A stretch of 64,000 nt of DNA from Hepsetus odoe (Eukaryota; Chordata; Actinopteri; Characiformes; Hepsetidae): assembly GCA_017165825.1 (NCBI GenBank), contig CM029383.1:3443626-3507625 (forward strand), in the 5' to 3' direction. The translations under genes and the position numbers were made by a program. The notes beneath the pieces are model-generated. The model saw only the letters and a list, made by a program, of their open reading frames with translations, had not been told where the DNA came from and searched no databases. The stretch's first letter is position 1, and every line of letters starts with the position of its first letter. This document shows, piece after piece, positions 12,601 through 23,316 of the stretch.

Positions 12601-13490
12601 CACAGTGCTTCACATCTTCATGACACCATATCTTTAATGCTACCTAAGTGTTCAGCTCTATGCACAGAAGATCTTGGTACAACTAGCAGATGTTCGTGTA
12701 AAACTGTACCACATTCTGTGATGGTCACAAATTGTCATTTCAAATGGTTATATCAGTTCTTTAAATAGATTTAAGGAGGTTTTTTTTTTTGTTGCACACC
12801 ATCAACATATGTTTTAATTACAATTAGTGAATTGGTACCATAAAAAGATAAAGTTAATTAAATTTATATATGTCTGATTTTCATTAAAGCTCACTCATAT
12901 TTTAAGTTAATAAAGGAAAGGATATAAGATAAATGTTTTTGGTGATAATTGTAGTATCCGTGATGAAAATGACGATTGAGAATTATGGTCTCTGGTGTCT
13001 GTTCCTTACATCTGGCTTCTCTTCCTCACACCCTAAAATGGACAAAGTAAAGATGAAAACAAAGAAAATTAAAGATAGGAGATTCATCCTTGGACACTCA
13101 GCCAGAGAAGGCCAGTGCCTTCACTGGAGGTCGAACTCATGAGCCAAAGATTGGACTAGATGATGCTTAGATAGTTATGCCACTCAAGAGGTGCCTGTTC
13201 TAAATTTTAAGTTTTAACATTTAACACAGGTGGTATGTTGATGTGTCCTTTTGTTTAGGTTGTGTCTGTTTGGTGCTTGCTCTGCAGGAACGGTGCTGGT
13301 ACACTGTGCAGTGGGGGTGAGTCGCTCAGCCACTTTGGTGCTGGCATATCTGATGATTCGACAGAACATGACTTTAGTGGAGGCCATTAAGACTGTCAAA
13401 GACCACCGTGGTGTCATCCCCAACCGTGGCTTCCTCCGACAACTCAACGGCCTGGATAGTATTCTGCGTGCCAGCCGGAACACAACATGA
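9687..13490 (+). CDS. dusp26: Dual-specificity phosphatase 26
   Basis: Removes phosphate from Ser/Thr and Tyr of signalling proteins; mammalian DUSP26 is a neural/nuclear-cytoplasmic atypical DUSP reported to act on MAPKs and p53. Three coding exons: 9687-9865, 12027-12238, 13288-13490, joining in phase to 197 aa (human 211). The start MAFMSRFSRSRS corresponds to the second Met region of human DUSP26 (MTFMARFSRS). The diagnostic stretch ELERLLYTGKTACNHADEVWP is in exon 1. The signature loop is H136-C137-AVGVS-R143 in exon 3, with Cys137 the nucleophile and Arg143 the phosphate binder. Asp106 in EAHDSP is the likely general acid. The protein ends RASRNTT. All key residues are intact. The rnf122 neighbour downstream in the same direction matches the human order. 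Candidate poly(A) signals follow at 14611, 16465 and 17675; I cannot tell which is used. Confidence 0.95.
10602..10972 (-). mobile_element. Tc1/mariner-like transposon remnant with transposase C-terminus
   Basis: Begins with a terminal-repeat-like tacagtactgtgcaaaagt at 10602. On the minus strand, 10940-10743 is an uninterrupted 65-codon piece ending in TGA. It starts WPPKSPDLNIIQCVWDYMKR, the Tc1 transposase C-terminal motif (W..SPDLN.I...W) that carries the last acidic catalytic residue region; the usual E/D downstream of it looks altered. The rest of the transposase is absent, so this is a non-functional 3' fragment lying antisense in dusp26 intron 1. Confidence 0.75.
11075..11095. repeat. 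(AT)n microsatellite
   Basis: A run of about ten alternating AT units in dusp26 intron 1. Confidence 0.85.
11319..11540 (+). mobile_element. tRNA-like SINE (family A), copy 2, forward orientation
   Basis: Starts ccagcggtggcctagtggtt, with an A-box-like TGGCCTAGTGG and a B-box-like GGTTCAATTCC about 40 bases later, then the family body (ggtatccttgagcaagatacc, ctgcccactgctgcacagtg) and a ttcactttttttcac tail. The only copy in forward sense among the well-preserved ones. Confidence 0.8.
12239..13287 (+). other. dusp26 intron 2
   Basis: GTCAGT donor directly after 12238 and tgctctgcag acceptor ending at 13287. AT-rich; I see no gene or repeat of note. Confidence 0.6.
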
Positions 13491-13910
13491 AACCACTGGT
13501 AAAATTGAACTTCCACTCTGAAAGCCTTTGCCTTGGCCAGTGTTTTTAACAACTATACGAGTGTAATACTAACAGTACAGTATATCCCACTGTTGTCCTG
13601 TGATCAGTAGAAATGCCTTACTACATTAAGACCTCTTGAGGTGTGCATACTGCCTTATTCCGTGCTAACTTTCCACTTTCTGCTCTCATGACATTGTCTC
13701 TAATGACTTATTTTCAGTGTATTTTCTGGACAAACATAGGAGTCCCCAAGACATAAAAATAGAAAAACAGCCAGCGCAACACAGCCATAATAATCCTTCA
13801 TGCGGTCTTACTGCTGTATTAGTATAGCGGTAAAAAGTTAAAAGTCTAGGCCCTGATTTTTTCCATTGTCAAAATAGGTTTCTGGAAAGTGTGAACAGTA
13901 GCCAAAGAAA

Positions 13911-14304
13911 TACAGTACTGCACAAAAGTCATGAAAGCCACCTTTCTTTTAATATTTTGCTACTGAAGAGCAAGAATTTATTTTTTAATGTATCGTTGAG
14001 GAATAGTTCTTGGCTTCCTGATGGGCAAAGTTTATGGCTCTCAATTTCACCTGTACCTGACCAATTTCAGAGGATTGAACTTAAGGCAAGAAGCAGTAAA
14101 ATAAAAAGATGTGATGCTGAATGCTGCGTTGTTGGAATACCTTAATATAGTCACCTTGTATATTGAGGCACTTTGCAGCCTGTCACAGTAAAAAAAAATT
14201 TCGATATCTTAAATTTAAACTACTCAATATGCCAAAGATAAGGTTGTAGGCTGTAGCAGAATATGAAGAAATGAGAAGTGGGTCAAGACTTTTGCACTGT
14301 ACTA
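13911..14304. mobile_element. Non-autonomous Tc1-like element (MITE) with terminal inverted repeats
   Basis: The left end tacagtactgcacaaaagtc and the right end gacttttgcactgtacta are near-perfect inverted complements, each bounded by TA, the target dinucleotide of Tc1/mariner elements. The 394-bp interior encodes nothing recognisable. The termini resemble those of the transposase remnant at 10602, suggesting that it was mobilised by the same family. Confidence 0.75.
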
Positions 14305-16789
14305 TACAAAGAGTAAACAAGTTAAAAAAAACCATAGGGAAGGAATGGAATTTGTCTTGTTTTTCCAAGTTGGTTTTTTCAACTAAATCTCTATCTGCTG
14401 CATTTATAACACGCGACTGATTAGCATGGACAATCATTTTCAAACATTTCCCTGTACTGAACAGAAAACCAGTTGAGTCAAAACACACTTAGAAGCCAGT
14501 GAGCAGCTGCTGATTACTTTTAGTAATGATTTTTATTCTTCTGCTTATTTATTTATTTAATATCACTTTTAATAAGTTTGTAATTTTTTTTTTCAGCCAA
14601 AGAGCAAACAAATAAAACTCTTTATACTCTGCTTTTTCAAAGATGCATAGTGCAGTACAATTTTATGTAATTTATCATTAATGTTTGTGCTAAATGAAAC
14701 ATTTTGTTTCGTTTGAATTCCAAATAATACATTAAAAGAATATATGCAGCTTTATATGCAGTTTTATCCTTTTAATGTATTTATGTATTTATAAATTATA
14801 TAAATATTAATGTATTTATATTAAGGCAGGACATATACCCAATGTTTTAAACACCAGTTCTTTACAGTATTTTGTAGATGCCAGTACTTTTGAGCAGTAT
14901 AATTGATGATAAGGACTGATGAGACATTCTCCTGTGTCTGCTATTGATAGTACTGGGTCAATTTGCAGTTGGAGTTTTGAGTTCATGATATTTATGTTTG
15001 TCAAACTGTTATTTACAGACTTCAGCAACTGCTCACTGGCTTGTGTTATGAGTGGGTTTTGCATTTGTGGTTATAGATGAAGCATATATGGATTGGATTG
15101 AAAATGGTGAGTATTCTGTATAAAATATGATTTTAAACAATTTATGCAATTCTCTTGGTATTTTGCAGCTCTTAATGTAGCAGTAATGTAGCACCCTTGT
15201 GTACTGGGTGTTTGCAATATGACACACACCTGCAGCAGCACTCCATATCAAATTTCTTACTATGAAGTATCAAATTTTTTTGCAATCGAAAATCACCAGG
15301 AAATCTTTTTTTTTTTACATGTAATTGGTTTACAGATCGATTTCTCCTACTGTTTTCAGTATTCAGTCTAATATTAATTAGGCCATTTATTTGTTGACTG
15401 TTTGTTTATTTATCCTGTACAATCACCAAAATAGTATTAATTATTATTTAATTATGCTAAGTGGATTTCATATAACAATTCCTAGGACTTGGGACCACAC
15501 AAACTGCCAGTAAGATGGAAGCGCACACCAATCTGTGTCTTATGAAAAGTTTCTCCGCAATCTTTAACATCTTTGAGATTAACGAATTTCATAGAGTAGA
15601 GCAGTGATAAAACTTGGTGCGTATACATATACAAACTTAGGTATTTCTGAAACCGCAAATTAGAGTGACAAATACCTCAGTTGTGATGGCTCATCTTGTC
15701 AGTAATTTATCACATCGTTACTCATTACCTGGAAGATGTTGATGATCAGTTCTTTGCCACTGAATAGTTTGTGTTTGTGTACGTTGTGTGAAGTTATGGT
15801 TATAACTGTATGCTCTATAGATTTCTTTTTTTGAGGTGTCTTGTGAACAGTTGTGCATCATGGTTGTATATGACGTTGTGACAACAGGACATATTGACCA
15901 TTTATTAATGGATAGACCATATGTGTGGATTCAGCTGTTACTTAATCCAACCCAAGATTTCACAGGACATCATGCCCACTGAAGCACTGCCTATACACAG
16001 TGTTATCTCCAGGGAAATCGTAGCAAAGAAACTGGGCGCCATGTTTAAGGGTTGCCATAAGCCAGCATTGTCTATCTACTAATACTGCCTGCATTCTCTG
16101 TGATGTCCCCATCTGTGTAAAACCTTTTGTCCTGTTTCTTGTTAGGTTATTGTCATGTCAGTGGCATGTCAGTGTAAGGGAATATGACAGTCTGAAAGAA
16201 AAATCATGAGCATACCAGTCCATAACTATAAAATTCAGAAAAAATGGAAAACTGTTGACAGCTTGTGGAAGCTGCTCGTTTTTAAAATCTTGGTGCTGTA
16301 AGTGCTTTTGTTGGTATATGATGTCAGTATTATATAAAGATGGACTTCATGTTCTGTGGTGTTCTTTTCTGTACCTAACTGTGTCTTTCCATTTAATGAC
16401 CCTTTCTATAGCGTTACTTGAATTATTTTTAATGGATTTAAATTTTTAAGATTGGTCTATGGTAAATAAAACAATGTCAAAATGCAGGTGTATAGTGTGC
16501 ATTATTTCTGTGCATTATATAATTTAAACCTTTAAATTCCTTGAGAATGAAAAGATCATTCAGAATAGCAGGCCTATAAATTGTCCTGGAGCCACTTGTA
16601 TTTGTAAGGTCACTAAACCTTCATTTTACTTAAGATTCAGTCTTTGTCAAATGTCAAACCTCGATCATAAAAACATCCATGGGGAAACAAATTTATATTG
16701 TATTCTGACAGGATTTTAGTTATGTGTTGTCCCTAAACCAATGGTGATGCACTTTCAAAAAAACTTTTAACTGTTTTACAGTGACTTTA

Positions 16790-17222
16790 AAAGAGAAAGT
16801 AATTATTTGTCATTGTGAATACATTTACAGCATTTAGCAGACGCTCTTAGCCAGAGCGACTTACATTTCCTAATACATTGCCCCTGGAGCAACTCGGGGT
16901 TAAGAGTCTTGCTCAGGGACCCAGTGATGGGATTTGAACCTGGGACTGCTTGAGCTATTGGTCCATAGGCAAGTACTGTACCATTAGACTACCAACACCC
17001 ATACATAGCACGCAGTGAAGCACAGCAAAATGCTTTCTCTGCTTTTAACCCATACACACTATGCAGCAGGGGCCTGCAATGCATCCAGCTCCCAGGAGCA
17101 GTGTTGGGAATGGTACCTTGCTCAAGGATACTTCAAGGCAACCTACTGGGTCGGGAATCAAACATAATCATAACCTTTTGATTATGGGGCCTAGACCGTA
17201 AATGCTAGGCCACTGCTGTCTG
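16790..17222 (-). mobile_element. tRNA-like SINE (family A), copy 3, split by another repeat
   Basis: The body 17001-17222 carries the family landmarks in reverse orientation (ctctgcttttaacccatacacac, gcagcagggg, taccttgctcaagg, gctaggccactgctgtc). Its missing head (agtaattatttgtcattgtgaat) lies at about 16796-16820, on the far side of the family B repeat. Confidence 0.65.
16825..17000 (+). mobile_element. Fish interspersed repeat (family B), inserted in SINE copy 3
   Basis: Reads catttagcagacgctcttag, then ccagagcgacttaca and gggtcttgctcaggga-type and gggatttgaacctgggac-type blocks, a very common repeat of fish genomes; a second copy is at 63720-63926. It is flanked by the direct repeat ATACAT (16819-16824 and 17001-17006), consistent with a target-site duplication. 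Confidence 0.7.
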
Positions 17223-18328
17223 CAACAAAGCTGTCACTACTCCTGGGTGTTTTCAGTTTCAAACAGCTGGACAATTCCTCGCAACTCAGTAAGCTACATC
17301 AACATTTAATACATCATAATTAAAGAATACGTGCCTGCTGCATGTTTCTTAACAAAGAGCATGATTAGTCTAAACCTGTCTAATTGAATATCGTGCAGTC
17401 CAGTGTGTGAGATGTTGCTCTGGCACTATTGGTACTTCTGTTTAAAATGACCAAATTTGCAGAAACTATTATGAAAAGGTGTGTATCGTGAATATTCCTT
17501 GAAGGACTGAGGATTTTTCCAAAATCACCTATACCTACATCAACATTTTCCCTTTAATTACATTGGTCAAAGAATGTGCTGTTAAATTTTTTAAATCTTT
17601 TTTATTTTTAAAAAAATGTATTATAATTCATTAACATTGGTGTTTTTCTTTCTATAAGAAATGCTTACTGCCCAAATAAAAAGCCTTTTAAATGATTGTT
17701 TCTTAATCTTTTGCAAAGAATTGTATTTCAGATATTTTGTACACATTTCAAAAAAAGAAAAATATGGTTTTCTTTTATGGTTCACTTTTTAGGTGTTTCT
17801 GTACCTTGTTGATGCAAACCTTTTACAGGTTTTATTATTTCATTTTTGAGGGTTTAAACATTATGTGGATATTTTATATATGGAGCAGGGACATTTTTCA
17901 ACGGGAGGCTCCACTCTGAATCACCCGCAGTTTTTTCAAGTTACAGTTACAGTCAAGGCCACTTTTCTGCAAAGGAATTCCTGTGTGCACATTGAAGCTT
18001 CCCTTTTCTATGTAAACAACACTTGACAACACATCCATTTTTTGCAAATGAATAAGAAAAAAACAGGACTGGTTTGACTATAAATTGATTAAACTTTGAT
18101 TTTTTTTCTAGTTATTTGTCTTAAATTTAACAAGGATCCTAACTAATTAATGATAGTAAAGGATTATGATAGTGATCATTAAATAACTTTTTTATATTTG
18201 TCTGTCAACTGATCTGAACACGGACGCCTGACAGTGGAATTGCTCATTTATATCCTGCCCTAACAGTAGTCTAGCAAGACTTCAGTAAGCTGGTAAACCT
18301 ACCTGGTAAACAGGTAAGTAATCAGCAA

Positions 18329-18440
18329 TCACATATGGCCTAGTGATTGCCCTGAGGTACCCTTTAGAAGGGTACCATTCCCATCACAACTCCTGTTGGA
18401 CTATATCACTGTGCACAAGCGGGTGGGAACGAATATTAAC
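18329..18440 (+). mobile_element. Decayed family A SINE fragment
   Basis: atatggcctagtgattg followed by ccctgaggtaccc and gaagggtaccattcccatcac resembles the SINE family A with an internal deletion. Strongly diverged, so assignment is tentative. Confidence 0.4.
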
Positions 18441-18735
18441 CAGTGTTTTTAAATCTACAGTACTGTACACAGTATTGTTAATAAACATAAATATAAAAAT
18501 ATGAATTCATACAGTAAGTATTAATTCAGTGTTTTCAAAATATTGCTTAGTTTATTGGAATTGATTTTGATTGTGTTTCTTTATTGGAAAATGTATAAAT
18601 ATTTTTGCAGTAAAACTGCCCATACTTTGACAGAATGAATTAAATCCTAAAAGACAATGAGGTGCAAAATAAGGACGAAGTGTAGCTAAAGGATCTGATC
18701 TGATTTCTTTATATATTAACTGAATGGCCTCTCCG

Positions 18736-18790
18736 CCAATCAGCTCTGCGTGTTAGTACGCGCTAACCAATCGTAGTACAAGAGGCGGGG
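18736..18790 (+). promoter_or_regulatory. rnf122 promoter elements: two CCAAT boxes and a GC box
   Basis: CCAAT at 18736-18740 and 18767-18771 and GGCGGGG at 18784-18790 lie just upstream of a GC-rich stretch (18830-18900) that leads to the rnf122 first exon, which ends at the GTGAGC donor at 19003. NF-Y and Sp1-type binding is inferred from the motifs. Confidence 0.55.
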
Positions 18791-19002
18791 TTTGTAGCCA
18801 TAGGGTCTCCAGGGTAACCCCACCTGCTAGTTGACGCGGCAGAATCCCCGCAGCGGCAGCAACAGAGCGGAGATCATCCACTGTCTCTTTAGCGTTAAAC
18901 GGAGCCATTCTGACTGGAAATAAGACTTCACTGTAGGATGCCTCACTCTGGAAAAGACTGGGTCGAGGGTAAACACCAGTTTCATCAAATTCAACGATAA
19001 TG

Positions 19003-20101
19003 GTGAGCTTTTTTAAAACATTTATACCCTGTCGTGCACTGAATCATCAGACGCTGCTCAGCGAGGCCTCACTTTAACAACAGTTTGTGAGGGAACTCTG
19101 TTTAAACTGCTATTCGCAGTCCAGAAATTGGCCTAGTAGTTGGAAAAAGTCGTCGAGAAGGTGAAAGGATGTTGTAAATATTGTATTGGTGCGTTTACTT
19201 GTGTAGTCAGAGTAAATTTTATGTGAACCTTTCATTTTTTTTTTTTACTTTTCAACGACACTGTTTTATATGAGGAAATGAGACGACCCTTTCCTTCAGT
19301 TCTACTTACATTTTAGTTCATATTAGGTCCTAAATCTGTACATTTCACTGCAGTTCTATAGCGCACTCAGTTACTTTTTCACTACTTTCTTGTTAGGTTT
19401 TATCCAATGCTTTCCACCCTCAGCATGTCTTTTTGTAGCTGCCCTGCTCAGAGCTTTTTAAAGTAAACTTTTAAATAATGGATACTTTTCTAGAGTAGGA
19501 TTTTAGACTGCGAATCTGAGGACTTTTATTTTAATAAATCCATTATTAAAGCACTATTTCATCCCTAAACATATACTGCAAATATATATTTTTGGCTGCT
19601 TGCAAAAAAAAAAAAAAAAAAAAGTAAAAGTAAACTTCACTTAAACTGCTTTTCCAGAAGACCCGGTTTAGTAACAGTCCGTAAATCACAAAGTGGAAAT
19701 TTGTTCCGTCAGAGATTTGTGAAAAAAGTAAAAGTGACTATTTTTGTCATTGTGAAACACAGCACAACACACAGTGGACTGCAAGAAATTCAACCTCTGC
19801 TTTTCACCCATACGCACCGTGCAGCAGGGGGCAGCTATTTAAAGCACCTGGGAAGCAGTGATGGGGGACAGTACCTTGCTCAAGGGTACCTCAAGAGTAA
19901 CCTACTGGTCTGGGATTAGAGCCCACAACCTTACGATCCTGGGGGCACCTCCCTAATCACTAGGCCTCAGCATTATAACACAATCAATGTATCACATGTA
20001 TTTGCTGAAATAGACCAGTATATAAAATGTCATTTTGAGCTTATTAGATGAAAATCGGTTGAGAGCTGTCATGTCCCTCTGTGTTCTCTGCTATTTTGCA
20101 G
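19003..20101 (+). other. rnf122 intron 1
   Basis: GTGAGC donor at 19003 and ctattttgcag acceptor ending at 20101. Contains a poly-A run (about 19605-19623) and a family A SINE (19727-19968). No coding content seen. Confidence 0.65.
19727..19968 (-). mobile_element. tRNA-like SINE (family A), copy 4, reverse orientation
   Basis: Nearly full-length: aaagtgactatttttgtcat and gtgaaacacagcacaacac at one end, then the cctctgcttttcacccatac, gcagcagggggcagctattt, ccttgctcaagggtacctc and ctggtctgggatt blocks, ending in ccctaatcactaggcc. Lies in rnf122 intron 1, antisense to the gene. Confidence 0.8.
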
Positions 20102-20139
20102 GGAACAACTTTCAGGAGGTGATCCACTTTGAATGCACT

Positions 20140-22076
20140 ATGCCATCAGTTGCTTTTCAGGATCTATTTCTGAACATCTACATGGTCATCTTTGGTACTG
20201 GGATATCCATCTTCATCTTGAGTCTGATATTTTGCTGCTGCTTTATAAGGTATAACAAGAGTGAGCTGTCACATCCTCATCACACCAAGCAACACTCCGG
20301 GTTCTGTCAGCTGAAAACCAGCAGTGCTGCATAGTACACAGACATTTTAGTCGAAAGGACTGAATGTGTTGTGTATTTCATACGCTCCCTCTCCCTCTTG
20401 ATAAAATCCCGTCATTTGAATAACGGATTTGATGGACAGCAAGCACAGTGTAGAGAGGACTTCCTCTGGCCTAAAGTACTTCCTGTCTCAAACAATTCAC
20501 GAGCAGATCCTATCATCGTTCTTTTTGTTCTCTGTCCTATTTTTAGCATTTTAACTCCTGTCAGAATGGAAAAAAATATGCCTGTGCTTCTGAAAGAGAG
20601 CCAGTCTATAAGACTAGGGGGATTGTATGAATCTGCGTTCACATTTGAAACATTAGTATTTGTGTTCCAAGATGAATGCTTTTAAAATTAAATAACCTTT
20701 AAAGTAGAGGAACTACAAGCGTGCCTAGACACGAGACTTGAAATATTGTTTAAGCTTATTAGGGTTTTGAACTCGTGTTTTATTTAATATTTTAACTTAT
20801 TTTTAACTTTTAAGTTATAGTAAACAATGAGCAAATTAACCCAAATTCATTATCGATTTCAATATAAATAAAAAACATAATAAAAATAATATTATAATAA
20901 CACAGCAAAGAAGGTGTCATGCCATTGCCACCTATGGCTACAGTCAGAGTACAGTTGGCTTTGCACTCTTTGGGGGGCCCTCTGAAATAACAACTGGCTC
21001 CTCCAAGCATCTTGAGTGCTCCTCATGTTGGAGTAACATCACTTTGAAAAGATGAACCGGTGCTTCATGCGAAGGCATGTACTATCCTTCATCCTCCCAG
21101 CACTGACGGTGTCACAGAGGAGTTCTAACTGAAAGATGTTGCAAAGGCTAACTTTGAGCTTTTTGAAAGAAATGTATTATTACTTAAAAAAGGTAATTTA
21201 TGAAAATTCATAAAAATTGCTTGTAGTAAGTCAATTAATTACTCATAGTTTACATGCAGGGGCCACAGGCAGGTCTAAAAATACATAGTAGTGTGCCCTG
21301 GTCAAATTACATGCCTGTTCTCTGCATTCCTGCCTTCATGATTCATTGTGCTACTGTACCTTTCCAGTAAATTGCGACAACAAGCCAAAAGTGAGACCTA
21401 CCAAGTGGTAAGTAGGAGATGGCAGTTATTAGAACAGCCTGTTTTATTGTTGTTAGTAAACAACAGGATAAAGAGCCTGTGTGAAAGTGTCTCTTTATTT
21501 CCTGCAGGTTGTGTTCCAGGGTGAAACAAAGAAAGTTCATATTCAAGGGGTAAGTGTTTCATGTAACCATGTAAACAGTATAAAGTCAGTACATTGCATT
21601 GAGCTTCTCATGGCATTCCATCCTCTGTTACAGCAAACATGTGCCGTATGTTTGGAGGACTTCAGGATAAAAGATGAACTTGGGATGTTGCCATGCCAGC
21701 ATGCATTTCACAAAAGGTACATTAAAGAAGCACTGTGAGCAGTAAACAGCTTTTATGTTAAAACGTATTTTACGGAGGAGGAACCTTAGTGATGGTCTCG
21801 GAGGGATTGTGGGCACTATAATAATATAAGGAGTAGGAGTTAATAATGCACATATCACTTCAAACACTCCCTCCAGCCTTTTATGATATATTTTATGTGC
21901 TTAACACTTTAACATTCTTTTTTTTTGCTCCGAGTGTATTCTTATAGTTGCTGCATTTGCATCTTTGCCACAGGTGTCTGCTAAAGTGGCTGGAGGTTCG
22001 TTTTGTGTGTCCCATGTGCAACAAGCCACTCACCGCCCCTGCTGAGCAGATTAACATACTGGATGAGCTGGTGTGA
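20140..22076 (+). CDS. rnf122: RING finger protein 122, membrane-anchored E3 ubiquitin ligase
   Basis: Small RING-H2 ligase; mammalian RNF122 sits in ER/endomembranes and recruits E2 enzymes through its RING. Five coding exons: 20140-20249, 21368-21407, 21508-21549, 21634-21716, 21974-22076, joined in phase to 125 aa. MPSVAFQDLFLNIYMVIFGTG matches the RNF122 membrane region; residues about 10-36 form one hydrophobic transmembrane helix ending in three Cys. The RING-H2 is complete: C67-x2-C70, C85-x-H87, H90-x2-C93, C104-x2-C107. The ending NILDELV equals the human C-terminus. RNF24 is the closest alternative, but IYMVIFGTG, GMLPCQHAFH and the ILDELV end favour RNF122. No in-frame ATG exists in exon 1, so translation should start in exon 2, giving a shorter N-terminus than human RNF122. 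Confidence 0.94.
20250..21367 (+). other. rnf122 intron 2
   Basis: Lies between the membrane-segment exon and the SKLRQQAK exon (the codon for Ser37 is split AG/T). AT-rich; no feature seen. Confidence 0.6.
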
Positions 22077-22920
22077 ATGGTGTCTTCAATAGACTGCTCG
22101 TTCTGCTATTTTTTTTTCTTGCTTTAGATTTAATGTCCTGTGACATTATCCACATCACAGATTTGACACCCTTTTTTTATTACTTTCTTAAACTCAACAC
22201 TGCTAACAAATCAACTGTTAAATTTGCAAACATTTCTGTTTGAGGTAATAGTAAAGCTCACGTAAAATGCTTAAGAGTAATTTAGAGAACTGAATTCGGT
22301 TTTTGTCAGATCAGCCAGCTGCTACAAATTGAATGCATAAAACAAGTAATTCCATGTTTTCTCTTTTTGAATCTGAACAGCACAGTGTAAAGGCGGTTTG
22401 TATTAACATAGGTCTGTTAAAAATATAGCTGTTTGAAAGAGTAGATTTTAAAAATTCAATGTCTGAGATACAAAGTCAGAATGGAGTAATGAGGAATGGT
22501 TCATTGTAGAAACTGCCTGGTTCTGATTTCCACCAGGGGGCACAGCTCCTATAAATCAGTCATTTTAATTAATAAAAAAAATACACAACACCTTTCTCAA
22601 ACCCAAGATCACCTCACAGAGAAAAAAAAATTATTTTTTAGATCCTTCGCTTAGTAGTTAATTTGCATTGTTTTTTTTTATTGTAAACGTGAAACGACTT
22701 TGTGAGGAACATTTTGCCTCATGACAGGCTGCATACTTCTTTCCACCATAATGGGATTTTTAAAAAAGTTGGAATTTTTAAATTGTAAAACAGTGCTGCA
22801 TTAGACACTTCTGTGTTGAAACCATTTTCTGTAAAAAGTGTATCAAACTCCACTAGTGCCTGTTTTTATCAATGTAAATTTGTGCAATGTTTAAAAAATA
22901 AATAAAATTCCCCTTCAAAG
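22077..22920 (+). other. rnf122 3' untranslated region
   Basis: Follows the stop codon with no intron signals and ends in tandem AATAAATAAA at 22897-22906, giving a 3' UTR of about 0.85 kb. Confidence 0.65.
22897..22906 (+). terminator. rnf122 polyadenylation signal (tandem AATAAA)
   Basis: Two overlapping AATAAA hexamers about 820 bases after the rnf122 stop, followed by a TTCCCC-rich stretch. First strong signal before the convergent ppia gene. Confidence 0.65.
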
Positions 22921-23286
22921 ACACAGCACTTCAGAACTTTAGTTCACACTGCTCCCTGATGGACAAGAGGAAAAAATGCAGCGACACGCCATCATATCTG
23001 AAATCAAAAACATTTTAATAAGCTTTGTTCCCAGAATATTCTCAAAAATAAAAATGATATTTTGTGGTTTGAAGGCCCTGGAGACACTAAACCACTTGAA
23101 CAGGAAATGATTAGTGACAATCACTAAACAAATCTGTAAAGAATTGTGTCCATACTATATTTACTTTGTTAAACAAATATTTTTAATACACAGAACAAGG
23201 CCATGATGCATGGATCAAGTGCTTCATTAAGGATAGGATTGATTTAGAAAAATTATTTTTAAAAATGAAAAAAAAAACAAAAACAA

Positions 23287-23292
23287 TTTATT
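23287..23292 (-). terminator. ppia polyadenylation signal
   Basis: AATAAA on the minus strand 25 bases after the ppia stop codon, giving a very short 3' UTR. Convergent with the rnf122 signal about 380 bases away. Confidence 0.65.
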
Positions 23293-23316
23293 GGAAGGGC
23301 AGGAAAACGGTCATCT

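Larger units (their letters stand above)
13491..18735 (+). other. dusp26 3' UTR and dusp26-rnf122 intergenic region
   Basis: AT-rich DNA without credible coding exons. It contains a short inverted-repeat element (13911-14304), a nested SINE pair (about 16790-17222) and a decayed SINE piece (about 18329-18440). AATAAA signals at 14611-14616, 16465-16470 and 17675-17680 are candidates for the end of the dusp26 transcript. Confidence 0.5.
18938..20122 (+). promoter_or_regulatory. Two overlapping upstream ORFs in the rnf122 leader
   Basis: In exon 1, ATG at 18938 opens a 20-codon uORF (MPHSGKDWVE...) ending TAA at 18998-19000. Its last A begins a second ATG at 19000-19002 (TAATG), which is also the last codon of exon 1. 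Spliced to exon 2 (from 20102), the second uORF reads seven codons (MGTTFRR) and stops at 20120-20122, 17 bases before the rnf122 ATG at 20140. The ORFs are direct readings; a translational role is inferred. Confidence 0.45.
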
